Shown here one piece after another: positions 6,167 to 13,697 of a stretch of DNA of 64,000 bases. The notes under the pieces were generated by a model that was not told the DNA's origin, did no database searches, and saw only the letters and a program-made list of their open reading frames with translations. Both the position numbers and the translations under genes were made by a program. Position 1 is the stretch's first letter. Each line of letters begins with the position of its first letter. This DNA is from ZC4RG35 sp964571765 (GTDB lineage Bacteria; Actinomycetota; Acidimicrobiia; Spongiisociales; ZC4RG35), in NCBI GenBank assembly GCA_964571765.1, contig CAZNDH010000008.1, positions 15,596 to 79,595 of the forward strand. The letters are read 5' to 3'.

Positions 6167-7599
6167 GAGCTCTGCTCCACGGTGACCAGCATCTCCTGGG
6201 TGCGCGCCGGGCCCCTGACCACCGTCCCCAGGATGGTTGAGGCGTAGGCCGCATGACCGAGGAAGGCGATCAGCGATGCGCCCAAGGCGAACAGCAGGAA
6301 GGTGTCGACCACCGGCCCGGCTCCGGCCCCCCATCCCTCCCCGGCATCGACATAGGCGCCCGAGTTGGACCCGGCTATCCAGGAGTAGCCGCTGACCAGC
6401 CCGGCGGCGGTGAGGAACACCAGGACGCCGATGGAGCCGATCAGGGTGAGGCGTATGAAGCTGCGGGCTCGCCTCGGCGAGGGCATGTCCCTGCCGATCA
6501 GTCGGGGCAGTGCGGCAAAGGACACCCCGGCGACGAGCAGGACGCCGACCCCGGCGATGGCGGTGTACTCCACCGCCTCCCAGAAGGAGGTGAGAGTGGC
6601 CACCGCCGCCACCGAGCGGAAACCGGCTATGGCGGCCAGGGCGCCCACCCCGGCGGCGAGGAAGAGCCCGTACACCCCGGCGGACACCCCCGGGTGGTCA
6701 CCGAGACGCGACCAGGAGCCCTCCAGCGTCAACGATACGTTGGCCGCGTTGGCCACGGCACCGATGGGGAAGGCCAGGCCCAGGGCGGCGGCGACACCGG
6801 CCAGCCAGCCGGGCCCCGGCCCGAAGATCAACTGGGCAGTGCCCCACCAGACCGAGGCGAGGCCAAGTGACCAGAACCCCACCGCGGCCAGGGTGCGGCT
6901 GGCCAGTGGGACGTCCAATTCCCTGACGACGGTGTAGTAGAAGACCCCGGTGCCCAGCGTCATCACAACCATGGTCACCAGACCGGCGGCGAGGAACATG
7001 TCGTTATAGGCCATGGCCACCGGGGTGAGGAACGGCGAGTGCCCGGCGGCGTAGGCCGCGTAGAGCAAGGGAAGCCAGGTGACCCCGCCCAGGACGAACC
7101 AGATGGTCACATACGAGTGCTTCTCCTCCCGCTCTGCGATGGTACGGGCGGTGACCAGGAACGGCACTGCCAGCACCCCCACCATGGGGAGGTCGATCCA
7201 CCAGGGGAGGGAGAACGGCTGGCGGCCGCTACCCAGCCCCAACCCGATGACGACAACCCCAAGTAGGACCAGGCCAGCTGTTCCGAGGAGCCCCAGTCCA
7301 GCGAGACGAGGGTTCCACAGCCTGACCCCGGTCAACCTGGGAAGCACGTAGTACACCCCACCAACCAGAGAGATCACCCCGAATCCGAGGAGTAGGACCA
7401 GGTTCGCCATCGGCTCGAGCCGGCCGAAGCTGATCAGGGAAAGGCCGGCGAAGCGGAGCGAGGCCAGGGAGAGCACCGCGAGCAGGCTGCCTGCCACAAG
7501 GAACAGTGCCCCGACCACGAAATGGGTGACCGCCACGCGGTCCCCCTCGGCGCCACCGCCGAGGATGGCCCTGATGTCGGTTGTTCGGGTGCCGGTCAA
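6163..7599 (-). CDS. CcoN-like (cbb3 oxidase subunit I) membrane protein lacking heme/copper ligands
   Basis: The 478-residue protein has about 12 membrane helices and aligns along its length with CcoN: FGRLEPMAN (58-66), KHSYVTIWF (160-168), AYNDMFLAAG (197-206), GFWSLGLASVWWGTAQ (241-256) and a helix ending SFAALPRLIGRDM (360-372). At the places where CcoN has metal-binding histidines (LHTN, YGHN, GPHH, GHVH) this protein has M64, N199-D200, T254-A255 and Y345-T346. Its only histidines are 26, 161, 187, 302 and 449. It therefore should bind no heme b, heme b3 or CuB. The TTG start has a good GAGGAAG ribosome site. It heads the ccoO/ccoP-like operon; function unknown. Confidence 0.75.
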   Translation of the reverse strand: MTGTRTTDIRAILGGGAEGDRVAVTHFVVGALFLVAGSLLAVLSLASLRFAGLSLISFGRLEPMANLVLLLGFGVISLVGGVYYVLPRLTGVRLWNPRLAGLGLLGTAGLVLLGVVVIGLGLGSGRQPFSLPWWIDLPMVGVLAVPFLVTARTIAEREEKHSYVTIWFVLGGVTWLPLLYAAYAAGHSPFLTPVAMAYNDMFLAAGLVTMVVMTLGTGVFYYTVVRELDVPLASRTLAAVGFWSLGLASVWWGTAQLIFGPGPGWLAGVAAALGLAFPIGAVANAANVSLTLEGSWSRLGDHPGVSAGVYGLFLAAGVGALAAIAGFRSVAAVATLTSFWEAVEYTAIAGVGVLLVAGVSFAALPRLIGRDMPSPRRARSFIRLTLIGSIGVLVFLTAAGLVSGYSWIAGSNSGAYVDAGEGWGAGAGPVVDTFLLFALGASLIAFLGHAAYASTILGTVVRGPARTQEMLVTVEQSS

Positions 7600-7630
7600 A
7601 CGTCTTCCTCACAAGGGACGAGACGGCGGG

Positions 7631-7636
7631 AGCTTA
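7631..7636 (-). promoter_or_regulatory. -10 candidate for the cbb3-like operon
   Basis: TAAGCT on the minus strand would start a transcript near 7623, giving a leader of about 24 nt that includes the GAGGAAG ribosome site before the TTG at 7599. Confidence 0.35.
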
Positions 7637-7787
7637 ACCCGGCGATCCGTCGCACTCGCCTTGGTGCCTGGAGGGAATGGCCAACGGCTGAGAAGACGTC
7701 CTCTCCTCCCCGCCCAGTCGTGTCGGAGGTGCGGGGTCGCATCCAGAGGTACTCCACGCCGAACTCAGGGTGCCGGGTGTTTTGTGG

Positions 7788-7793
7788 TACAAA
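7788..7793 (+). promoter_or_regulatory. Extended -10 candidate for the b/Rieske operon, within an imperfect palindrome
   Basis: TGG followed by TACAAA resembles an extended -10 element; start would be near 7800, about 38 nt before the first gene. The hexamer sits in the imperfect inverted repeat GTTTTGT-GGT-ACAAAC (7779-7794), which could be an operator. The rest of the 238-base divergent gap shows no coding frame. Confidence 0.3.
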
Positions 7794-7837
7794 CATCGTG
7801 ACAGGGGATCGAGAGACGCGAGGTCCCGACACCAGCC

Positions 7838-8470
7838 ATGTACCGCCTTGCAGAACTGAGCGACACCCGGCGCCGAACCATCGGTGCAGCCCTGCTGATC
7901 GCCGGGCTCCTCGGTTTGGTGGTAGGGGTAGTCGTCATCCACTGGGCCTCCTTTCCCGAGACCGAGGTGGTCAACGGGCTCGAGGTCCCGGTGGTGGTCG
8001 ACTACCTGAACTGGTTCCCCAGGGGCTCACTGTGGCTAGGGCTCGGTTATCTCATCGTCTTCGGGGCAACCAGCCTGGCCCTGGTCGGTGGCACATTCCT
8101 CTGGGTCCTCAACCAGAAGATGACCTGGGCCCGGGCCACCATCGCGGCCATGCTCACCTGGATAGCCCTGGTCTTCTACCTGGGGATGGTCCCCTCGGAG
8201 TTCCTCACCTTTGCCCAGACCGACCTCGACTGGTCGTCCCAGCGGATCGCCATCACGATTCCACCGATCCTGGTCCTGGGCAACGAGATCGACATCAGCT
8301 GGGCAGCGGTACGCGACTCGATCCAAGCGGGATACAGCATGGGCATGTTGGGGCTGGCCATCGTGCTCGGGCTCCAGATTCAGAAGATCAAGGACGGCAG
8401 GCCGGCCAAGGCGCAGCCCTCCGAGTTGCTCTCCCCCTATGGTCGGCCGCTGCTGAGGGGTGACCGCTGA
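7838..8470 (+). CDS. Four-TM protein of the cytochrome b/Rieske operon, family unknown
   Basis: This 210-residue protein has four predicted membrane helices (about 15-36, 64-87, 97-118 and 163-182) with one polar loop between the first pair (VNGLEVPVVVDYLNWFPRG) and another between the third and fourth (FAQTDLDWSSQRIAITIPP). No heme or metal motif is visible. The single-base overlap with the ferredoxin start (TGATG) and its place at the head of the operon make it a likely accessory subunit of the bc-type complex. I do not recognise the family. Confidence 0.75.
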   Translation: MYRLAELSDTRRRTIGAALLIAGLLGLVVGVVVIHWASFPETEVVNGLEVPVVVDYLNWFPRGSLWLGLGYLIVFGATSLALVGGTFLWVLNQKMTWARATIAAMLTWIALVFYLGMVPSEFLTFAQTDLDWSSQRIAITIPPILVLGNEIDISWAAVRDSIQAGYSMGMLGLAIVLGLQIQKIKDGRPAKAQPSELLSPYGRPLLRGDR

Positions 8471-8919
8471 TGCCCAGAGGCGTCGTCGACGAGACCCCGC
8501 CGATCAGGGATGACTACCAGCTGGCACTGGTGGAGGGCGACTACTTCGCCGACAAGCTGCGTCCCAAGCAGTTTCTCCACATCGACCAGTCGGAGTGCAT
8601 CCTCTGCGAGGGGTGTGTCGACATCTGCCCATGGAAGTGCATCCACTACCTGTCGCTCGACGCCATTTCCGAAGGGGTCAACGTCGACCATCCCGCCGAC
8701 GATGCGCAGAACTACGGCTTCTTCATCGTCGACGAGGACGAGTGCACCCGATGTGCCCTGTGCATCGACCGCTGTCCCACCGGGGTGATCTCCCTGGGCA
8801 AGTTCGAGGGCTCGCTGGCCGAACAGGCCGCCGAGCTGGGGCTGGATCGCCGTCCCTGGGACTTCGACACCGGCCAACGTGACTTCAAGAACGGCTACTC
8901 GTACGGTATGCGCTGGTAG
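8470..8919 (+). CDS. 2x[4Fe-4S] ferredoxin of the cytochrome b/Rieske operon
   Basis: The 149-residue protein has two CxxCxxCxxxC sets: C43, C46, C49, C53 (CILCEGCVDICP) and C92, C95, C98, C102 (CTRCALCIDRCP), enough for two [4Fe-4S] clusters. There is a 40-residue N-terminal and a 45-residue C-terminal extension beyond the ferredoxin core, no signal peptide and no TM helix, so it should sit on the cytoplasmic side. It is translated between the 4-TM protein and cytochrome b with tight spacing. Inferred role: an electron entry or exit point for the b complex from the cytoplasm. Confidence 0.85.
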   Translation: MPRGVVDETPPIRDDYQLALVEGDYFADKLRPKQFLHIDQSECILCEGCVDICPWKCIHYLSLDAISEGVNVDHPADDAQNYGFFIVDEDECTRCALCIDRCPTGVISLGKFEGSLAEQAAELGLDRRPWDFDTGQRDFKNGYSYGMRW

Positions 8920-8928
8920 GGAGGTGTA

Positions 8929-9705
8929 GTGGCCAACGGCAACGGGAGAACGGGTCTGAAGGACCGGGTGAAGGAGGCCCAGGAAAAGCTCTGGGGCTCA
9001 CAGGTGGTTGATGCCATCCTCCGCCCGGGGTCTCCCTTCAAGCAGGGCTACCAGGACAGTCCGCGGAACCGCTCCTACGTGGTCATGAACAACGTCCTCT
9101 ACCACCTGCACCCGGTCAAGGTGAAGCGCCACGGGGTGAAGCTCTCCTACACGTTGTGTCTAGGCGGGCTCAGCTTCTTCCTCTTCATCCTGCTCACCAT
9201 CACCGGCATCTTCCTCATGTTCTATTACACCCCGACCACCGAGCTCGCCTACGCCGACATCGAGCGTCTCTCCACCGACGTGGCCTTCGGGACCATGGTG
9301 CGCAACCTGCACCGTTGGGGGGCCCACCTCATGGTCCTATCGGTGTTCCTCCACATGAGCCGGGTCTTCTACCACGGCGCCTACAAGCCGCCCCGTGAGT
9401 TCAACTGGGTGATCGGGGTCATCCTCCTCTTCCTCACGCTGTTCCTCTCATTCTCGGGGTACCTGCTCCCCTGGGATCAGCTCGCCTACTGGGCTGTGAC
9501 CGTGGGCTCCAACATGGCGGCGGCTTCACCGGTTATCGGCGACCAGGTCCAGTTCGCCCTGTTCGGAGGGGTGGAGGTCAGCGGGGCCAGCCTGCTCCGC
9601 TTCTATGTCCTTCACGTGCTGGGCTTTCCCTTCATCATCGTCATCTTCATGGCCGTCCATTTCTGGCGTGTCCGCAAGGACGGCGGGATCTCGGGGCCTC
9701 TGTAG
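8929..9705 (+). CDS. Cytochrome b N-terminal half (b6-type)
   Basis: The 258-residue protein holds the four-helix heme core of cytochrome b. Likely ligands are H128 (NLHRWGAH) with H229 (YVLHV), and H142 (FLHMSRVF) with H244 (VHFWRVRKDGG). The 14 residues between the second-helix pair are the b6-like spacing. SGYLLPWDQLAYWA is the conserved Qo-site region after helix C. The GTG start at 8929 is set by GGGAGGTG just upstream. The split into N- and C-terminal genes is like cytochrome b6/subunit IV. It oxidises quinol in the membrane. Confidence 0.93.
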   Translation: MANGNGRTGLKDRVKEAQEKLWGSQVVDAILRPGSPFKQGYQDSPRNRSYVVMNNVLYHLHPVKVKRHGVKLSYTLCLGGLSFFLFILLTITGIFLMFYYTPTTELAYADIERLSTDVAFGTMVRNLHRWGAHLMVLSVFLHMSRVFYHGAYKPPREFNWVIGVILLFLTLFLSFSGYLLPWDQLAYWAVTVGSNMAAASPVIGDQVQFALFGGVEVSGASLLRFYVLHVLGFPFIIVIFMAVHFWRVRKDGGISGPL

Positions 9706-9713
9706 GTGTAGCC

Positions 9714-10655
9714 ATGGTGGACATACCCGAAGACCTTCTGAGGAGATCTGCGGAGGCCAAGGCCCGCGCCTTGGGCGTCCCGGTTGAGGACGTCCTCGCC
9801 GAGATGAAGGGGGAGGGCCCTCCGGTGGAGATCCCCCCACCCGACGAGCCGCCCGCACCGGAGACCGCCGAAGAGGTCGCCGCGGAGACCGAGCCTGATC
9901 CGGAGCCGGTCCTCGAGGTCCCACAGGAGGACCAGCCCGACGCCGAGGTCGAGGTCGAGGCCGACGGCGATCAGGAGGTGGACCCGGAGGAGCCCAAGGT
10001 GGCGGTCTACGACGAAGAGCCGGTCCCCGAGCCCGAGCCGGTGGCGGCACCGCCTCCGGGCAACGGAGGGGGCCGGGTGGCCGCGTTGGTGACCCCGCGT
10101 CCGGTGGTTCCACCCACCGGTGTCCCTGAAGGGGTCCGTACCCAGCGCCTGCTCACCGTGGTCAAGGCGCGGGCCATCCAGAACGTCAAGGCCGAGCCCA
10201 GCGACAAGGTCAACACGTGGCCCCACCTGATGCTCCTCGAGTTCGGTGCCCTGCTCGCCATAACCGGCCTCTTGGTGATCATGGCGGTGGTAATCCACTC
10301 GCCCTTGCTCGACCCGGCCAACCCCAACGCCACACCCAACCCATCCAAGGCGCCCTGGTACTTCCTCGGCCTCCAGGAGCTGCTCAGCTACTTCGACCCT
10401 CAGATCGCCGGTGTGATGATCCCGCTGTTCATCGGGATCATCGGCTTCATGGCAATACCCTTCGTCGACAAGAACCCGTCCACCCGGCCCAGTGACCGCA
10501 AGTTCGCCATCATGCTGTACTCGATCTTCCTCGCCGGGTCGGCCACGCTGACCATTTTCGGTGTCCTCTTCCGAGGTCTCGGGTTCAACTTCTCCTATCC
10601 GTGGCGGGACGGGATCTTCTTCGACGACCTACTCGACTGGGTGCACTTCGAATGA
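9714..10655 (+). CDS. Cytochrome b C-terminal half (subunit IV-like) with N-terminal module and acidic linker
   Basis: The 313 residues begin with a copy of the module found on the two cytochromes c of the divergent operon (IPEDLLRRSAEAKA then VEDVLAEM, residues 4-31). A long Pro/Glu/Asp-rich linker (35-135) follows, then the subunit IV domain with PNPSKAPWYFLGLQE at 208-222, which holds the PEWY-like Qo motif as APWY, and three TM helices (about 176-195, 233-252, 264-285). It starts 8 nt after the cytochrome b N-half and overlaps the Rieske start (ATGA). The linker is unusual for this family. Confidence 0.9.
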   Translation: MVDIPEDLLRRSAEAKARALGVPVEDVLAEMKGEGPPVEIPPPDEPPAPETAEEVAAETEPDPEPVLEVPQEDQPDAEVEVEADGDQEVDPEEPKVAVYDEEPVPEPEPVAAPPPGNGGGRVAALVTPRPVVPPTGVPEGVRTQRLLTVVKARAIQNVKAEPSDKVNTWPHLMLLEFGALLAITGLLVIMAVVIHSPLLDPANPNATPNPSKAPWYFLGLQELLSYFDPQIAGVMIPLFIGIIGFMAIPFVDKNPSTRPSDRKFAIMLYSIFLAGSATLTIFGVLFRGLGFNFSYPWRDGIFFDDLLDWVHFE

Positions 10656-11536
10656 CCTTCACCAACATGGTCCTGATCGGGGTGGCCGTCTTCGCCATCC
10701 TCGGCGCCATCGGAGCCTTCACCATCGCCTTCCGCCGCTCCCAGGCAGCCAGACCCCGGTCACCGGTGGAGGGGGTCTCCGAGGAGACCAGGCGGGCCGA
10801 TCGCTCCCTGGTCGGGGTGAGGGTGGAGCCGATTGTGGTGGAGATGGCCGAGCCGGAAGCCGAGGTCGAAGAGGGGCCCGAAGAGGTCGAGGAGCCGGAC
10901 GCTGTCTCGGTCCGGCTGGTCGAGTCCCAGCGAGTGATCGAGGTCTCCCCCGAGGAGTCCGGAGTGAGCCGGCGCCAGTTCTTCAACCGGGCGATGAACG
11001 CCACCTTCTTCTCCTTCCTCGGCTTGATGGGAGTGAGCTCCCTGGCGATGTTCTGGCCCCGGCTGACCGGAGGGTTCGGAGCGGACATCGACGCCGGTGG
11101 GGTCACCGACCTGCAGACCCAGGTGGTGGCTCCCGACGGCTCGGTGGTGCCGGTGTTCGTCCCCGAGGCCCGGGCCTACGTGGTACCGGCACCCGACACC
11201 CTCTCCGAGCAATTCGTCGACCAGCCGGTCGCCGCTGCCGGCCTGATGGCCCTCTTCCAGCGTTGTGTTCACCTCGGATGCCGGGTGCCCTGGTGTGCCA
11301 CGGCGGTCGGCTTCGAATGCCCCTGCCACGGTTCCCGTTACAACGCCATCGGCGAGTACTTCGGAGGCCCCGCCGGCCGTAACCTCGACCGCTTCGCCGT
11401 CGAGCTCAGCGGCGACCGGTTCATCATCCGCACCGGGACCATCATCGAGACCCCTCGCGCCCCCGCCCTCTCGGTGGCCTACCCGCAGGGCCCGAGTTGC
11501 ATCGGCGTGGTCGGAGAGGACGAGGAAGACCACTAG
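10652..11536 (+). CDS. Rieske [2Fe-2S] protein with extra N-terminal helix
   Basis: The ATG overlaps the previous stop (ATGA), giving 294 residues. A first TM helix (about 5-26) is followed by an acidic linker (rich in Glu, 55-105), a second hydrophobic segment after SRRQFFNRAMN (about 115-136), and the Rieske domain. Cluster ligands are C205 and H207 (CVHLGC) and C223 and H226 (CPCHGS); C210 and C225 should form the usual disulfide. The two-helix N-terminus resembles the longer actinobacterial QcrA type. It relays electrons from quinol to cytochrome c outside the membrane. Confidence 0.92.
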   Translation: MTFTNMVLIGVAVFAILGAIGAFTIAFRRSQAARPRSPVEGVSEETRRADRSLVGVRVEPIVVEMAEPEAEVEEGPEEVEEPDAVSVRLVESQRVIEVSPEESGVSRRQFFNRAMNATFFSFLGLMGVSSLAMFWPRLTGGFGADIDAGGVTDLQTQVVAPDGSVVPVFVPEARAYVVPAPDTLSEQFVDQPVAAAGLMALFQRCVHLGCRVPWCATAVGFECPCHGSRYNAIGEYFGGPAGRNLDRFAVELSGDRFIIRTGTIIETPRAPALSVAYPQGPSCIGVVGEDEEDH

Positions 11537-11552
11537 TGGGGCCGATGCCGGC

Positions 11553-13250
11553 ATGACCACCGAGATCATCACCGTCCTCGCCGTTATTGCCGGGATCGCC
11601 TGGCTCGGTGTGATGCTGGTCGCCGCATTCCGCAACCGCGGAGGCGAGGAGGTCCCCCCCAACCTGCAGCCCGGGATCGATGACCAGCAACTCGAGACCC
11701 GGCGGCTCGAGGGTGGTCAGAAGGCGGCGATCGTCTTCTCCGCCTTCCTCGCGGTGGCCCTCCCCCTCCATTTCCTCTCTGAGCCCAGCCGCCAGGCCGG
11801 CTTCGTCGAGGAGTTCGCCGAGGCCTCGGTGTCCCGGGGCGAGTCGCTGGCAATCGAGTTCGCTTGCTTCAGCTGCCACGGCCCCCTCGGGGCGGGCGGG
11901 GTGGCTCGTTTCGTCGAGCAGCGTTCCGGGGTGACTGTGGACTGGTTGACCCCCCGGCTCGACGACATCTTCTACCGCTACGGCGACGACGAGGTGGCCT
12001 TCTGGATCACCTATGGCCGTCCCAACACCCCGATGCCTCCTTGGGGCCTGGCCGGGGGTGGCCCGATGAACGAGCACCAGGTGCAGGATTTGGTCAGCTA
12101 CTTGCGCACCATCCAGCGACCCCAGCAGGAGGTGGCGAACCAGGCGGCCGCGGCCCCGGGCAGCGAAGCGGCCCGGCTAGCCGGTGCCGACGCCGCGGTC
12201 GAGGCGGCGATCATCGACCAGTTGCAGGTGATAGCCGAGATGGACCAGGCGCCCGAGGACCTCGCATTCGTTGGTCCTCTCGCCGAGAGAGCTCGCCAGG
12301 TCTTTGACGGGGCAGGCTCCGGCTTCGACACCGATGCCGACGGGCTCAGCGACGTCGCCGAAGTCGAGCTCACCGAGATCTCTGAGGCCGCCTATCTGTA
12401 CTTCCAGGCGTTCGATCCCATCCAACTCGACCCCGAGGTAGCCGACGCAGAGCTATTCGACGAGGCGATGGATCGGCTCCGCCAGGCGGCTCAGCGGGAT
12501 CCGATCCTCCGCCCCCAAGTGGACGTCATCGAGAGAATCCTGGAGACCGCCGAAGGGGAGGACACCGACGGCGACGGCATCCCCGACGCCGCCGAGACCC
12601 GGATCAACGCCCAGCTGACCGAGGCGGCCAGGGCGACCATCCCCGGTGAGGTGGCGACGGTGGTCCGTCTCGATCCGTCCAACCCGGAGACCACGTCGGG
12701 AGTGCCCGACCGCACCGCGGCGAGCAGGCTGGTGGGCGCACTGGAGTCGGTGGCGGTGGCCAAACGGGTCCTGGTGGAGAACGAGGACCGGATCAGGCCG
12801 GCCGAGGAGGCCGGGCTCGCCTTCCTTCGTCAGGCCCAACGAGAACGGCGGTGGGATGTCGATGTCCCCGGTGTCGCCGCCGCCATGGGAGCCACCGAGG
12901 GGGAGGCTGCTCGAGCGGTCGGGCTGTTCAACGCCAACTGCGCCCGTTGTCACACCGCCGGCTTTTCGGCCGGCATGGCCTTCACCCAGGAGGTCGGGTC
13001 CGGTGGCTTCGGCCCGGCCCTATGGGAAGGCCGGCCGGTGGTCCAGTTCGGCGAGGCCCCCACCGACGAGACCCAGACCGACCTGTTGGTCGATTTCCTA
13101 ACCAACGGCTCGGAGCCTCAGCGGCCCTACGGGCTCAACGGGGTGGGCACGGGCCGGATGCCAGGGTTCGGTCCCGTACTCCCGGAGTCCGACATCGAGC
13201 TTCTCGCTCGTTACCTGAGATCGGGCAACCTCAGCGGGAGGGAGGAATAG
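11553..13250 (+). CDS. Large membrane-anchored diheme cytochrome c with Asp-rich repeats
   Basis: The ATG at 11553 begins a 565-residue protein with two membrane segments (about 3-25 and 57-74). Heme site one is CFSCH at 105-109; heme site two is CARCH at 463-467, followed by a second class I domain containing GRMPGFGP. The roughly 350 residues between the hemes are mostly helical and carry two Asp-rich loops, DTDADGLSD at 259 and DTDGDGIPD at 337, which resemble calcium-binding thrombospondin type 3 or dockerin-like loops. Hemes this far apart suggest that it bridges partners. It follows Rieske by 16 nt. Confidence 0.85.
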   Translation: MTTEIITVLAVIAGIAWLGVMLVAAFRNRGGEEVPPNLQPGIDDQQLETRRLEGGQKAAIVFSAFLAVALPLHFLSEPSRQAGFVEEFAEASVSRGESLAIEFACFSCHGPLGAGGVARFVEQRSGVTVDWLTPRLDDIFYRYGDDEVAFWITYGRPNTPMPPWGLAGGGPMNEHQVQDLVSYLRTIQRPQQEVANQAAAAPGSEAARLAGADAAVEAAIIDQLQVIAEMDQAPEDLAFVGPLAERARQVFDGAGSGFDTDADGLSDVAEVELTEISEAAYLYFQAFDPIQLDPEVADAELFDEAMDRLRQAAQRDPILRPQVDVIERILETAEGEDTDGDGIPDAAETRINAQLTEAARATIPGEVATVVRLDPSNPETTSGVPDRTAASRLVGALESVAVAKRVLVENEDRIRPAEEAGLAFLRQAQRERRWDVDVPGVAAAMGATEGEAARAVGLFNANCARCHTAGFSAGMAFTQEVGSGGFGPALWEGRPVVQFGEAPTDETQTDLLVDFLTNGSEPQRPYGLNGVGTGRMPGFGPVLPESDIELLARYLRSGNLSGREE

Positions 13251-13607
13251 ATGTTCCGTGAGCTGTTCCGATCCCTGCTCTCGGCGAACATGTTCGTCAC
13301 CGGGATCATCCTCACCCTGGTCTCGGTCCTCCTCTTCTACGGGTCGATGTATCTGTTCAACTACACCAACTTGGGCAAGAAGCTCGGCTTCTTGGTGACC
13401 GGTGCCGCGGTCTTCGGCTGGTTGTCGATCAGCTCACTCCTGTTCGTGGTCTACGCCCCACGGGGTCCCCGTCCGGCGAGCATCGAGGGGCTCAACGCCT
13501 TCGAAGTCCGGATCATCCCCCTCACCTACCTCATGGTCGCGGCGGTCCTCTTCTTGGTATTCCTCACCGCCCTCCACCAGTACGAGGAGACCCGCGAAGG
13601 CGACTAG
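13251..13607 (+). CDS. Three-TM small protein closing the b/Rieske operon, family unknown
   Basis: The 118-residue protein starts immediately after the diheme cytochrome stop, with GGGAGGGAGGAA as ribosome site. It has three hydrophobic helices (about 14-36, 45-68 and 90-110) and a charged C-terminal tail (HQYEETREGD). No cofactor motif is seen. The position suggests a small structural subunit of the complex. I do not recognise the family. Confidence 0.75.
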   Translation: MFRELFRSLLSANMFVTGIILTLVSVLLFYGSMYLFNYTNLGKKLGFLVTGAAVFGWLSISSLLFVVYAPRGPRPASIEGLNAFEVRIIPLTYLMVAAVLFLVFLTALHQYEETREGD

Positions 13608-13611
13608 GTGT

Positions 13612-13673
13612 CTCCCGCCCGAGCAGGGACTTCGTACTTCGTTCCCCTGCAGTCACAGCACGAGTAGCGGGAG
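13612..13673. terminator. Nested inverted repeats between convergent operons
   Basis: An outer pair CTCCCGC (13612-13618) / GCGGGAG (13667-13673) encloses an inner pair GCAGGG/CCCTGC. It lies between the end of the b/Rieske operon and the end of rex and could terminate either, but no T-run follows on either strand. Confidence 0.35.
13629..13649. repeat. Heptad-phased GTAC repeat, locus 1
   Basis: ACTTCGT occurs twice in tandem (13629-13642) and a third, diverged unit follows. GTAC at 13634 and GTTC at 13641 are 7 bases apart, as at the other loci of this family. Confidence 0.45.
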
Positions 13674-13697
13674 CCAGCAGGCAGGGAGCTTCAGGGC

